Below, in pieces: positions 51,001-60,880 of a DNA stretch of 64,000 bases; the first letter of the stretch is position 1, and every line of letters starts with the position of its first letter. Both the position numbers and the translations under genes were made by a program. The DNA lies in contig CAYPDC010000004.1 in assembly GCA_964409355.1 (NCBI GenBank), positions 1 to 64,000 of the forward strand. Direction: 5' to 3'. The notes under the pieces were generated by a model. It saw only the letters and a list, made by a program, of their open reading frames with translations. It was not told the DNA's origin and did no database searches. This DNA comes from PCC-10605 sp964409355 (GTDB lineage Bacteria > Cyanobacteriota > Cyanobacteriia > Cyanobacteriales > Cyanobacteriaceae).

Positions 51001-54000
51001 TTAAAACTGCATCTGATAACGCACCTTAAACTCACCATAAATATAATCATAAGAAACCGACACACTAGACTTATCCTGCACCTCATAAACTCCCTCAATC
51101 AAAGGAAAAATCCTCAAATCCTTCATGCCTAAAGGTTTTCCCCATGTACTAACCCTCTCATTCACCCCAAAACTGACATTATTTGCGATCGGCACTAAGA
51201 AAAATTGTACCAAACCATTCTCAAATAATTGCTCTCCACTTAAATTTTGTAGCTGAGTTGCAATCTCAATTAATTGCCCCCCCACAATTAAATTAATCAA
51301 CTCCCCTTCACTACGACTAGGAATGCTACTTAGAGAGACAATAGGAGAGTTAAGTAGATTAAAATTCGCCCCTTCCTGATTTAAAGCAGAGATATTCACA
51401 CAGCGTGTTACTTGGTTCAAACGTTCAGCAGACATCGCTTCATCCCCTATAACCTTTTCCGAAACAGGTAAATAACAAAACTGATTCACCTGATTAGACA
51501 ACACAGGCAATAATTGTCCCAATTCTCCATCTATATTCATCGTCACTTGAATATTATCACCCCTCCCGCCCCTCACAATCGGCTCAGAAATTTCATTTGT
51601 ACCTGTTACAGGCAATTGTCGAGAATAATCCACTATATTTGCTTGTACCTCAATATCAATCCTAGGATTAAGAATGCTATCATTAGGATCAAATACAATT
51701 TGATTCCGATTCGTGGGAGATAAAAAGAAAGTAGTATCTCCAAAGCTAAAGCCAGATACAGCATTAGGTAAAGGATTTGCTCCCCCTATATAAATCTGTC
51801 CTCTGCGTATGTTTACAGTCCCATTAGCCCTTAAGTTTTCAACATCAAAGGGTGAACCGTTAATAGCCATATCACCCTCAAAAAGAAAGCGATATAAGCC
51901 CCATTGAGCTAATTGTGAATTAACTAACTTTAGTTGAAAATTATCTAAATTTGGTTGAATAATACTATTATTATTTGAAGGATTATTATTAAGCCAATTA
52001 GTGGTAATTAAATTAGAGTTATTCCTATTATTAAAAGAAGCTAATCTTTCCTGAGATGGAATAGTAAAATTGCCATTATTTAAAGCTAAATAACCACCAA
52101 TTTGAGGATAAAAAGCAGTGCCATTTATCTCAATATTTGCATTAATATTTCCCGAATATAAACCTTCTAAATTAAGAGATTGCTGAGGAATATTGACGAT
52201 TAAATTATCCTCTTTATTCTTGTTATCCTTAAAAACAGGTAGGTTTCCATTAATGTTAACCTCAGTTTGATTAACCTTTGCCAATAAATTATCCGCATTA
52301 ATAACTCTATTTTCCTGTAAATTTAGATTTCCTGTTAAGAAAATTGATTCATTAATAAAAGCTGTTTTTACATGAGTATTTTCAAAATTTAGATTTCCTT
52401 TGACTGCAATATCTTCTAAATTAAAATTGTTTAATAATTGATTTAAAGAAGCGGTAGTTATTTCTAAGTTTCCTTGAAAATTGCCGTCAACTAAATCGAT
52501 TTTTCCTTGAGTCAAACCCTTAACCAAACTTCTCGATTCTGGGCGTAAATTTAAACTAATGAAAGCAGGTTTATCCAATTCCATCAAAGGATAATAGGGT
52601 AAAATAGCCTTAAACTGTAAATACTCTGGTTGACTGCTTTCCACATTTAAAGTATGATCTTGATATTCAAAATCAGCGAGGATTTGACTTGCTAAAATCG
52701 AACCTTCTACAGTGGCATTATTAAGGGCAAAATTACCGACAATGGAAGGATTTAACAAATTACCTGTGATTTTTCCATTGACATTAATTAAACCATCCAC
52801 ATCTAAAGGAGAAGGGATAATGTCTGTAATAAAATCTACGGGGAAATTAGCAACTTTAAACTCTCCCTCTTGACTATCTAAAGATAAATTTCCTGCAAAA
52901 GCAATTTCACCTCCCCCTATATTTAAGAGAAAGGGTTTTAAGGTTAAATTATTATTGGCGAAATTGGCATTAATCGCAAGTTTAGGAATAGGGATTGCTT
53001 GGGTTTGTTTCATCACTAAGCCTAAAGAATCAAGAATCACAGGATAATTTTGTTGCGGTAGCCATTGCCACTTATTGCCTTCAAAATCGAGTTGAATTTC
53101 GGGATTGGTTAATTTTCCAGCCACAAGAATTTCCCCTTGATATTTTCCTCGAATATCTAAATCATTGGGAATGCTTCCCGATTCGACTTTTCTGGCTAAG
53201 GCTTGGATTTGTTTATCAACTTGAGTGAGTAAGTTAACTTGGGTTTTGATACTATCATCACTATTTCCTAAAGATTGAGAGGGAATATTATTTGCCGAGG
53301 AGAAGGTATCTTGATTTTGCAACTGTTGCCATAAAGCAGAGACACTAGCAACATCGGTTATTCTCAGAGTGGAAAAAATATCTTCCATCTCTCCTTGTAA
53401 ATTAACTTTCCCTTCTATTTCCTGAGTAACAAGATTAACTTTGCCACTTAAGTCATACTCAGTATTAGCAAATGATAACCTTCCTTGATTTAATTGGGCG
53501 ATATTATTTTGATAGTTAAAATCTGCTTTAATTTCTTTTCCTTCCACTACCCCAATAGCTGGATTATTGATGGCAATATTTCCCTCGGCGGTGAAGTCGT
53601 TTAAGTTAAGGGTTAATTGGGTGTTAAAGTCTCCCTTTAATTTGCCTTTGATGCCATAGTTAGCTACTGGTTGCAAAGCCAGACTTTCTAAGGATAAATT
53701 TTTTACCGTTGCCATGAATTGATTATTTTCTGCTAAATTTCCTTCTAAGAAAAAGTTATCTTGTTGATTGATTGTGATAGAGGAAGGAGTAAAGGGAATA
53801 GTTACTTGATTAGGTAGAGTTAAATCTTTTCTAATTAAACTGGTGGCAATGATGTCTTCCTTACCTGTCAGATTGATAGTGATTTTCTCACTAGGATTAA
53901 CATTAACTTTTCCTGCGAGAGGAGATTCAAAGACTATTTGATTAAAGGCAAACTCATTGAGACTTAAATCTCCTGTTAAGTTAAAGGCGAGGGGATTAGT

Positions 54001-57000
54001 TAAGACATTGTTAGCAGTTATAACCCCATTAAATTTAGCGATACCATTTAAGTTAACTTCTGAAGGAAGATAATTAATTCCCTTACTATTACTATTTTCA
54101 TCTAGGGAGGCAAGAAGACTGTTAAGAGGAAAAGTTGCTAAATCCGCTTCTGTCGTTACTCGCAGTTGGAGGTTATTTATATCAGGTTGGGTAAAGGGAT
54201 TGACTAAGACAAATTTTCCTGCAAGGGTAAGAAGATTCTCTCCAATATTAATATTGGTTGGTTGGATGGTAATAGGTAGAGATAGGTTATTGAAAGATAA
54301 ATCCGTGATATTGCCACCTAAGTTAATACTGGTATTTAGATTACCAAGAGAGGCAAGGTTAAAACTATCATTATTCTCAAGGAAAGGTAAAGAGATTTGA
54401 GAAGCAATTTCTTGGATGTTAATACTTTGGGTATCTATATTGCTTTGCCATTGATTCCCTCTCACACTGCCTGATATTTTTACTTCTCCTCCTGCTATAT
54501 TTAGTCTTCCATTACCTTTAATATCTAAGCTGGGGAGGGAAGCTAAGGATATATTTTGATTGTTGAGATAATTTTTACCAACGGCAATTAATTTTGATAC
54601 AGAAGCATCTAATTGAAAGTTTCCTCCTATGTTTTTTGCTTGAATATTATTTAGATTGATATTATTCAGATTGGGTAACAGTTGGGATAAGATGATATTT
54701 TCTGCTTCTCCTGATAAGGATAAAATTCCGTCTTTGATTAATGCTTCGGTTGATAGTAAACCTCCCGCAAACTCTCCCTTAATATCCGCATTGACAGTTA
54801 AACTATCTAAGGTTGTGATAGTCTCTGAGTTAAAAGGTTGTTGAGTTAATTGGTATAATTCCGTGGTAGCTAAGTTGATTCTGATTTGACTTGATGTAAT
54901 TTCAGCAGGAAGGTTATTAATGATATTATTTAAAGGAAGCTGACTAACATTTAAGTTGATATTAGTTTTACTACTATCCAAAGATGCGTGCAGCGTAGCT
55001 GTGCCTTCGGCGATCGCACCTACTAATCCATCATCAATAATTAACTGACTATCCGCACTAATATTTAAACTAGAAGGAAGATTATCAAAGTTATTAAGAT
55101 TAGCAGTTAACAAATCATCAACATTAGTCGATAACTGAAAATCCCCTCTGACTAATTTGACACTATTGGATAAAGAAGGAAGCAAAGAATTTAAACTAAG
55201 TTGGTTGCCATTACCTCTTATTTGTAAATCACCATTACTTAATTGAGTATTTAAATTGAGATTACCCTGATTGTTAACTACTAACTGAATATCCCCCTTA
55301 CCATCAATATTAGCTAGATTCAAGTTAGAGAAATTACCCTGCAAATTGACATCTAAACTAGCAACATCGAGAGGGAGATTGGTATTTATCGGGGAGTCAA
55401 CACAAACAGTAAGATTCTGACATAACTGATTAACAAAAGGAGTGAGATAAAAATTATTCCCCGTGACATTAACTAACCAATTATCATTACGCCAATTACC
55501 ATTACCATTAATATTTAATTGACTGTTATCTGTTATCAAAGCCGTGTTAATTATTTCTACCTGATTGGCATTAACTAACAACTCCCCCTCGACACTAACA
55601 TTATCTAAACTATCACCTTCTATATTGGGGAGAGAAAAAGCCACTTTTCCTAAAGGGTTATCTAAATCTCCTGTGAGATTTCCCCTTGCTGATAAATTAC
55701 CTAAATTAATACCAAGAGGAGAGATATTATATTTTTCGAGAATAGCAGTGGGTAATAAATTGGCAGTGAATTGAAAATTCAAAGGAATTTTCCCGACAGA
55801 GAAAGCCTTCCCCTCAAAAATAGTTGGGCTTAGGTTAATATTTAATATACCTTGAGAAACTATCTCCCCTCCTGCTTGGGGTTTAATTTTCACCGCATTA
55901 ACATTGACGGTATCTAAGTTAGCTGTAAACTGAGTATCAATAGTATCGATGGCAACTTTATCCACTAAACCATCTTTGATTCTCAAATTTCCTTTAATTT
56001 GAGGGTTATTAATATCTCCCGTTACTATGACATTGGTTGCAGTTAAACCATCTAAGACAAGATTAGATTTGATATTTAACAGGGGGAATAACTTACTTAA
56101 CTGAAAAGGATTAACACTAGCAGAAAGATTATAACCATTATTTAAACTAACCCCTCCTTTAGCAGAGGCTTTAATTTCTCCCCAGTTAAGTCTTGCTTCA
56201 TCAATAATTAATGATTGAGAGTCAGTAATAGTTAATTGAGTAACGGCAGTAAATTCTTTCGCCATTAGAGGTAAGTTAACAAAAGTCTCCTCCCTGCTAA
56301 TGAGAGAAGGAATAACTTTTCCTTTTACATCTTCTATAGCAATATTGCCTCGAATATCGGAAGCTAAATATTCGGGCAAGGAAGCGGTTTGAGTTTTGAG
56401 ATTAGCATTGACTCTCCCTTCTTGAATATTGAGAGGGAGTTGAGGAATTAAACCAGTTATTTCCGGTAGATAAAGATTGCGAATATCTAACTTGTTTTCA
56501 CTCTCGGTATTGCTTAATAAGGTTTTCCCTTCTAAGGTAATAAATCCGCTAGTTTGATTGAGGCGAGTTTCTATATTATAGGTAAGGGGTTGCTTATCTT
56601 GATCATAAATTAACTGTAATTTTCCTTTGCTGTCTAACTCCACTGGTTGAGTTTCGGCATTGGGAGTGACTTTAATCAATGTATCTTGTAAACGAAGATT
56701 AACTTCGGCGGTAATGGGTAAGGAAGGTAAAAGAAAAGAGTTAGGTAAAGGTTTTTCTTCTTCTGAAGGAGGAATTAAGGTGTCTAATTGGGCATAACCT
56801 TCCACATCATCCGCAATAATATTTATCGGTAAACGCTGACGAAAAATTAATGACCATAAGTCTAAGTCTATTTTAGCCGCAGAAATGTTAATAAAACTAG
56901 GATCATCAATAGTCGGAGCAATTTTTATGTCATTAACAACTAATTGATGGAAAAAAGAAAAGTTATTTACCTCTCCAATATTGACATCCCTAGCTAACAG

Positions 57001-57204
57001 TTTTTCTAACTCTATCTCTAATCTGTCGGGAATAAATTGAGTTAATATCCATTTTCCCCCCAAATAACCCATTACTCCCATGGTGCTTAGGGTGGCTAAG
57101 GCAATAATTTGGTTACGGGGTTGCTTAATGGCAGAAAATATTTTTTGAGTAATAGTGATTGACTCTTGGTTAGATTCCGATTCAGGGGGACGTTGACTTG
57201 TCAT
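51001..57204 (-). CDS. tamB: TamB-like (DUF490) envelope protein
   Basis: The 2067-residue protein has one N-terminal membrane helix (about 34-58: IIALATLSTMGVMGYLGGKW) and then a very long, repetitive beta-strand region rich in Asn, Leu, Gly and Ile. DUF490 at the C-terminus contains PIVRGGRGDNIQVTMNIDGE and ends in SVSYDYIYGEFKVRYQMQF. TamB proteins span the periplasm and are linked to outer-membrane protein insertion and phospholipid transport. A terminal aromatic Phe is typical. The single gene has no tamA or bamA neighbour. Size is at the large end for TamB but usual in cyanobacteria. Confidence 0.88.
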   Translation of the reverse strand: MTSQRPPESESNQESITITQKIFSAIKQPRNQIIALATLSTMGVMGYLGGKWILTQFIPDRLEIELEKLLARDVNIGEVNNFSFFHQLVVNDIKIAPTIDDPSFINISAAKIDLDLWSLIFRQRLPINIIADDVEGYAQLDTLIPPSEEEKPLPNSFLLPSLPITAEVNLRLQDTLIKVTPNAETQPVELDSKGKLQLIYDQDKQPLTYNIETRLNQTSGFITLEGKTLLSNTESENKLDIRNLYLPEITGLIPQLPLNIQEGRVNANLKTQTASLPEYLASDIRGNIAIEDVKGKVIPSLISREETFVNLPLMAKEFTAVTQLTITDSQSLIIDEARLNWGEIKASAKGGVSLNNGYNLSASVNPFQLSKLFPLLNIKSNLVLDGLTATNVIVTGDINNPQIKGNLRIKDGLVDKVAIDTIDTQFTANLDTVNVNAVKIKPQAGGEIVSQGILNINLSPTIFEGKAFSVGKIPLNFQFTANLLPTAILEKYNISPLGINLGNLSARGNLTGDLDNPLGKVAFSLPNIEGDSLDNVSVEGELLVNANQVEIINTALITDNSQLNINGNGNWRNDNWLVNVTGNNFYLTPFVNQLCQNLTVCVDSPINTNLPLDVASLDVNLQGNFSNLNLANIDGKGDIQLVVNNQGNLNLNTQLSNGDLQIRGNGNQLSLNSLLPSLSNSVKLVRGDFQLSTNVDDLLTANLNNFDNLPSSLNISADSQLIIDDGLVGAIAEGTATLHASLDSSKTNINLNVSQLPLNNIINNLPAEITSSQIRINLATTELYQLTQQPFNSETITTLDSLTVNADIKGEFAGGLLSTEALIKDGILSLSGEAENIILSQLLPNLNNINLNNIQAKNIGGNFQLDASVSKLIAVGKNYLNNQNISLASLPSLDIKGNGRLNIAGGEVKISGSVRGNQWQSNIDTQSINIQEIASQISLPFLENNDSFNLASLGNLNTSINLGGNITDLSFNNLSLPITIQPTNINIGENLLTLAGKFVLVNPFTQPDINNLQLRVTTEADLATFPLNSLLASLDENSNSKGINYLPSEVNLNGIAKFNGVITANNVLTNPLAFNLTGDLSLNEFAFNQIVFESPLAGKVNVNPSEKITINLTGKEDIIATSLIRKDLTLPNQVTIPFTPSSITINQQDNFFLEGNLAENNQFMATVKNLSLESLALQPVANYGIKGKLKGDFNTQLTLNLNDFTAEGNIAINNPAIGVVEGKEIKADFNYQNNIAQLNQGRLSFANTEYDLSGKVNLVTQEIEGKVNLQGEMEDIFSTLRITDVASVSALWQQLQNQDTFSSANNIPSQSLGNSDDSIKTQVNLLTQVDKQIQALARKVESGSIPNDLDIRGKYQGEILVAGKLTNPEIQLDFEGNKWQWLPQQNYPVILDSLGLVMKQTQAIPIPKLAINANFANNNLTLKPFLLNIGGGEIAFAGNLSLDSQEGEFKVANFPVDFITDIIPSPLDVDGLINVNGKITGNLLNPSIVGNFALNNATVEGSILASQILADFEYQDHTLNVESSQPEYLQFKAILPYYPLMELDKPAFISLNLRPESRSLVKGLTQGKIDLVDGNFQGNLEITTASLNQLLNNFNLEDIAVKGNLNFENTHVKTAFINESIFLTGNLNLQENRVINADNLLAKVNQTEVNINGNLPVFKDNKNKEDNLIVNIPQQSLNLEGLYSGNINANIEINGTAFYPQIGGYLALNNGNFTIPSQERLASFNNRNNSNLITTNWLNNNPSNNNSIIQPNLDNFQLKLVNSQLAQWGLYRFLFEGDMAINGSPFDVENLRANGTVNIRRGQIYIGGANPLPNAVSGFSFGDTTFFLSPTNRNQIVFDPNDSILNPRIDIEVQANIVDYSRQLPVTGTNEISEPIVRGGRGDNIQVTMNIDGELGQLLPVLSNQVNQFCYLPVSEKVIGDEAMSAERLNQVTRCVNISALNQEGANFNLLNSPIVSLSSIPSRSEGELINLIVGGQLIEIATQLQNLSGEQLFENGLVQFFLVPIANNVSFGVNERVSTWGKPLGMKDLRIFPLIEGVYEVQDKSSVSVSYDYIYGEFKVRYQMQF

Positions 57205-57426
57205 TTCCTCACTCGAACTAGGCTTTGGTTTTCTTAATTTATAGTCTCGCTAATTTGAGGATAGAAGATTTAATTTTGACTGTCAATTTTTCCGTTTTTT
57301 TTCTTGACTATTTTCCTCACTGGTGAAAAAATAAGAATGTATGGATCATAATGGGATAATCTTGTCTTTTTTTTCAAAAGCCTTGACAATTGGGCTAAAA
57401 TGTGTCATTACTAATCTGGCGGTTGC

Positions 57427-57551
57427 TATATCGGCGTTGCATCATTGCCGGATGATTTCAAAAAGTTTGCAAAAAAAATATCTTGTGTCTTCTAGTTTCC
57501 GCTTATGTTATACATTAATGCGTCATCCCATGAAGATGCAACACCGCTATA
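57427..57551. repeat. Inverted repeat upstream of the cobalamin riboswitch
   Basis: TATATCGGCGTTGCATC (57427-57443) and GATGCAACACCGCTATA (57535-57551) are inverted with two mismatches, about 90 bases apart. The enclosed DNA has no clear gene. It may be a decayed small mobile element or a folded leader segment. The rest of 57205-57643 shows nothing else recognisable. Confidence 0.5.
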
Positions 57552-57643
57552 TCAGGCACAACAACAAGGGTATGCTTACCGAAGGCACTGGTTCGCAGAT
57601 CGCTTCATTGCTATTTAAGCACTTTAGAATTATAATGATAGAT

Positions 57644-57771
57644 CTTATTGGTCTTAAAGAGGAACATTCTTTAAGGGAAACGGGGAAAGTTCAGTGTAAA
57701 TCTGACGCTGTCCCGCAACTGTGATGAGGAATCTTGTTTTTTCCTCTAAGTCAGGATGCCCGCCAATAAAG
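57644..57771 (+). promoter_or_regulatory. Cobalamin (B12) riboswitch
   Basis: The conserved box GCTGTCCCGCAACTGTGATG (57708-57727) and the closing AAGTCAGGATGCCCGCC (57748-57764) are the hallmark B12-box elements. A P1 stem is formed by TTATTGG (57645-57651) and CCAATAA (57763-57769), framing the domain. Adenosylcobalamin binding should lower expression of the cbiMNQO operon that starts at 57802. A ribosome-site GAGGT at 57793-57797 lies just downstream, so translational control is plausible. Confidence 0.93.
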
Positions 57772-57801
57772 TAAATTATATAACGCATCTGCGAGGTACT
57801 G

Positions 57802-58581
57802 ATGATGTTTAGTTTAAAATTGCCTAAATGGGGCAAGGTTTCGTTTCGTTTTGCCAAATTAATGGCTTGTAGTGCGTTGGCTATAGTCTTTTCTGTCATT
57901 AGTTCATCTCCTGCCCACGCTATGCACATTATGGAGGGTTTTTTACCTTTAAAATGGGCGATTTTCTGGTGGTTATGTTTTATTCCTTTCTGGATTATGG
58001 GATTGCGATCGCTCCAAAGAATTACGAAGACAAATCCAGAATTAAAACTGCTTTTAGCTTTGGCAGGGGCTTTCACTTTTGTTTTATCCGCCCTCAAAAT
58101 TCCTTCTGTCACCGGTAGCTCATCTCATCCTACGGGAGTCGGTTTAGGTTCCGTGTTATTTGGTCCTTTGGTGATGAGTGTTTTAGGTAGTATTGTTTTA
58201 TTATTTCAGGCTTTATTATTGGCACACGGTGGATTAACTACTTTAGGGGCAAATGCTTTTTCTATGACAGTAGTAGGACCTCTTGTAGCCTATGGAGTTT
58301 ATAAATTAGTGTTGAAAGTGTGCGATCGTCAAACTTTGGCAGTGTTTTTGGCTGGTAGTTTATCTAACTTGATAACCTATGTTGTCACTTCCCTACAATT
58401 AGCATTGGCTTTTCCCTCTCCCACAGGAGGTTTTCTCGCTTCTTTCCTCAAATTTGCCTCTATTTTCGCCATTACTCAAATTCCCTTAGCCATAAGTGAG
58501 GGTTTTTTAACTGTCATTGTCTGGAATTGGCTACAAACTTATTCCCGTGATGAGTTGAAAGTTTTGGCATTAATAAAATAA
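57802..58581 (+). CDS. cbiM: Energy-coupling cobalt transporter, substrate-specific component CbiM
   Basis: CbiM binds the metal in the membrane. A signal peptide ends at residue 40 (SPAHA), so the mature protein begins MHIMEGFLPLKWAIFW; the N-terminal Met-His is the known metal-binding end of the family. Further marks are SSHPTGVGLGSVLFGPLVMS and LLAHGGLTTLGANAFSMTVV, GPLVAYGVY. With cbiN, cbiQ and cbiO and a B12 riboswitch, the substrate is cobalt rather than nickel. Two adjacent ATG codons (57802, 57805) could start it. Confidence 0.95.
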   Translation: MMFSLKLPKWGKVSFRFAKLMACSALAIVFSVISSSPAHAMHIMEGFLPLKWAIFWWLCFIPFWIMGLRSLQRITKTNPELKLLLALAGAFTFVLSALKIPSVTGSSSHPTGVGLGSVLFGPLVMSVLGSIVLLFQALLLAHGGLTTLGANAFSMTVVGPLVAYGVYKLVLKVCDRQTLAVFLAGSLSNLITYVVTSLQLALAFPSPTGGFLASFLKFASIFAITQIPLAISEGFLTVIVWNWLQTYSRDELKVLALIK

Positions 58582-58608
58582 TATTTTTATAACTAAATCG
58601 GATTTTGT

Positions 58609-58893
58609 ATGAAACAATCTACTCAGACTTGGAATAATTGGTTATTGCTTTCTCTTACGGTTATCTTAGCCATTGTACCCTTAATCTTAATCAAAGATAG
58701 CGAATTTGGTGGGGCGGATGGTCAAGCCCAAGACGCAATCACGGAAATTCAATCGGAATATGCTCCTTGGTTTGAACCGATTATTGCACCCCCCGGGGGA
58801 GAAACCGAAGGGCTTTTATTTGCACTCCAAGCAGGAATTGGTGCCGGGGCGATCGGTTATATTATCGGCTTTTATAAGGGTAGAAATAAATGA
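58609..58893 (+). CDS. cbiN: Cobalt transporter small component CbiN
   Basis: The 94-residue protein has two membrane helices (about 12-30 and 72-90) joined by an external loop with DSEFGGADGQAQDAITEIQS and YAPWFEPIIAPPGGETEGLL, the standard CbiN pattern. CbiN helps load the metal into CbiM. It follows cbiM by 27 bases, and its TGA lies 16 bases before the cbiQ start. Confidence 0.95.
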   Translation: MKQSTQTWNNWLLLSLTVILAIVPLILIKDSEFGGADGQAQDAITEIQSEYAPWFEPIIAPPGGETEGLLFALQAGIGAGAIGYIIGFYKGRNK

Positions 58894-58909
58894 TGACTGG
58901 TGCGATCGC

Positions 58910-59686
58910 ATGATTCCAGAGATTGAAACCTTAGCTTATCAGAATAAATTAAGAAAATTACCTCCAGAAGAAAAACTATTTTTTGGATTTGCATGGCAAA
59001 TATTAGCTTTAATTTCCTCATTTTCCATACAAATAGTCATAACTCTATGGGTAGGGATTTGGCTTATTTTTTATGCCAAAATTCCCCTTCAATTTTTATT
59101 GAAATTATTTGGCGGGAGTTGTTTCTTTTTAATCATAAGTGCTCCCGCTTTTTTGTTTAGTATTTCTTCTGACTTTAATCCTGACTTAACATATTTATTC
59201 ACTTTAAAAATTGTTAATTATTATCTTTATATTAGTAGAGATAACTTAGAACTATTTGCCTCCATTACGGTGCGATCGCTCTCTTGTATTTCTGCCCTAA
59301 TATTTATTATCTTAACTACACCATTTTTAGATATAATAGCCGTTTTAAACAGATTAAAAGTTCCGAAAATTTTAACAGATTTATTATTCTTAATTTATCG
59401 ATTTATTTTTGTTTTAGCAGAAAAAGCGACAACCTTAAAATTAGCCCAACAATCGAGAGGAGGTTATAACAATCAAAAACTAGCCTTGAAAAGTATTAGC
59501 TTATTAATCAGTAACTTATTCAAACAAACCATGATTTATTACCAACAAGTATTATTAGTAATAAAATCGAGAAACTTTAACGGAGAATTTAACTTTTTAA
59601 ATACAAAAAAACACTATTTTTCTTATCGTTATCTGATAGAATTTTTAATGTTATACCTAGTATTATTTTTCAGGTTCTGGCAATAG
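58910..59686 (+). CDS. cbiQ: Cobalt transporter transmembrane component CbiQ
   Basis: CbiQ is the coupling membrane protein of the ECF-type transporter. The 258-residue protein starts at the ATG at 58910 (MIPEIETLAYQNKLRKLPPE); upstream in-frame codons are inside cbiN and not coding in this frame. Helices include QILALISSFSIQIVITLWVG. The helical coupling region near LKLAQQSRGG contains the Ala-x-x-x-Arg-Gly type motif (here QQSRGG) that contacts the ATPase. No Shine-Dalgarno is visible, and translation is probably coupled to cbiN. Confidence 0.9.
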   Translation: MIPEIETLAYQNKLRKLPPEEKLFFGFAWQILALISSFSIQIVITLWVGIWLIFYAKIPLQFLLKLFGGSCFFLIISAPAFLFSISSDFNPDLTYLFTLKIVNYYLYISRDNLELFASITVRSLSCISALIFIILTTPFLDIIAVLNRLKVPKILTDLLFLIYRFIFVLAEKATTLKLAQQSRGGYNNQKLALKSISLLISNLFKQTMIYYQQVLLVIKSRNFNGEFNFLNTKKHYFSYRYLIEFLMLYLVLFFRFWQ

Positions 59687-59725
59687 AAACTTATATTTTC
59701 CCTGACAAGGTAAGAATATTTATTA

Positions 59726-59830
59726 TTATGGCAATGAGTTATGATTTGTGAGACTTTGAGATTTTGAGATTAATTTACCCCCTTATTAAGGGGGGTTAAG
59801 GGGGATCTAATTCTCATGACTGATTCCCAA
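59726..59830. repeat. Family D-like element, diverged copy (D3)
   Basis: TGGCAATGAGTTATGATTTG resembles the left end of the D1 copy, and CATGACTGATTCCC its right end. The interior holds CCCCCTT-ATT-AAGGGGG, a seven-pair hairpin, and GGTTAAGGGGGATC. It separates cbiQ from cbiO. Confidence 0.5.
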
Positions 59831-59865
59831 CATAAACCCTATTGATGATAAATAATATTTTTTAA

Positions 59866-60696
59866 ATGCTAAAAATAATAAACTTATATTATAAATACTT
59901 TCGAGATGATAAATATTTATTTGCTAATTTTAATTTAACTATTCCATCCTCTAAAAAAATAGCATTAATAGGGCAAAATGGTTCGGGAAAAACAACTCTT
60001 TTGCAAATTATTGACGGCTTATTACAAATAGAAAAAGGTCAAATTTTCTGGCAGGAAGGACAACTTAAATATCAAAGTAAACAAATAAAAGAATGGCGAA
60101 AAAAAATAGGCATAACTTTCCAAAATCCAGAACAACAACTAATTGCGGGAACGGTAGCCGAAGATATTTCCTACGGACTATGTAATTCAGAATTATCAAC
60201 TCCAGAAATAGAAACGAGATTAGCGGAAGTTTTGCAAAACTTTAACTTAGACAACATAGCATATAGACCGATACATCATCTAAGTTTAGGACAAAAAAGG
60301 AGAGTTGCTTTAGCTGGAGTAATGAGTTTAAAACCCGAATTATTGCTTTTAGATGAGCCTACAACTTATTTAGATTCAATGCAAATCAATAACTTTTTGT
60401 CTGAATTAGAAGAAATTTATCAACAGGGTACGACTATCTTAATGGCAACTCATAATCTGAATTTAGCTTATCAATGGGCAAATTGGTTTATTTTTCTTCA
60501 TGAAGGTAAAATTATCTTAGAAGGAGATGCAGAGTATGTATTTAATCAAAGAGAAACCATCGAACAAATTCAAATAGGATTGCCGTTATTATGGGAAGTT
60601 TGGAACACACTATATTCTGATTTTAAACTGAAAGACAATTCACAATTACCGAGAAATATTGAGGAGTTTAAAAAAATTTTTGGCTCTCTTAGGTGA
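59866..60696 (+). CDS. cbiO: Cobalt transporter ATP-binding protein CbiO
   Basis: CbiO powers the transporter. The 276 residues show Walker A GQNGSGKTTLLQII, the Q-loop in FQNPEQQLIAG, signature LSLGQKRRVALAGVM and Walker B LLLDEPTTYLD. It is separated from cbiQ by about 180 bases holding a repeat, so it may be read through or have its own promoter. The last codons and stop (AGG TGA) fall in the first bases of a family C repeat, so the C-terminus may differ from relatives. Confidence 0.93.
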   Translation: MLKIINLYYKYFRDDKYLFANFNLTIPSSKKIALIGQNGSGKTTLLQIIDGLLQIEKGQIFWQEGQLKYQSKQIKEWRKKIGITFQNPEQQLIAGTVAEDISYGLCNSELSTPEIETRLAEVLQNFNLDNIAYRPIHHLSLGQKRRVALAGVMSLKPELLLLDEPTTYLDSMQINNFLSELEEIYQQGTTILMATHNLNLAYQWANWFIFLHEGKIILEGDAEYVFNQRETIEQIQIGLPLLWEVWNTLYSDFKLKDNSQLPRNIEEFKKIFGSLR

Positions 60697-60715
60697 TTTC
60701 TAAGAATAAATATAG
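60691..60715 (+). repeat. Family C fragment overlapping the cbiO stop (C3)
   Basis: AGGTGATTTCTAAGAATAAA then TATAG matches the first 25 bases of the complete copy at 61710. Its GGTGA supplies the cbiO termination codon. The remainder of the element is missing. Confidence 0.6.
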
Positions 60716-60880
60716 AGGAATCAGCATAAGCGGAGTTCGGAGTTAGAATGGGGAAATGTTGAGGTAAAATGATCGGTAATTGGTTTTGTGGCTCTTATAC
60801 GGTAGTTATAACCTGAAACCGCAACAACTTTTTTAAGCAATAATTTGTCATACTTAAAATAAAATATAGAGAGTCATAAA

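Noticed and set aside
57341..57724. Open frame of 127 codons upstream of cbiM
   Set aside because: It runs through the inverted repeat and into the conserved core of the cobalamin riboswitch, and its product resembles nothing.
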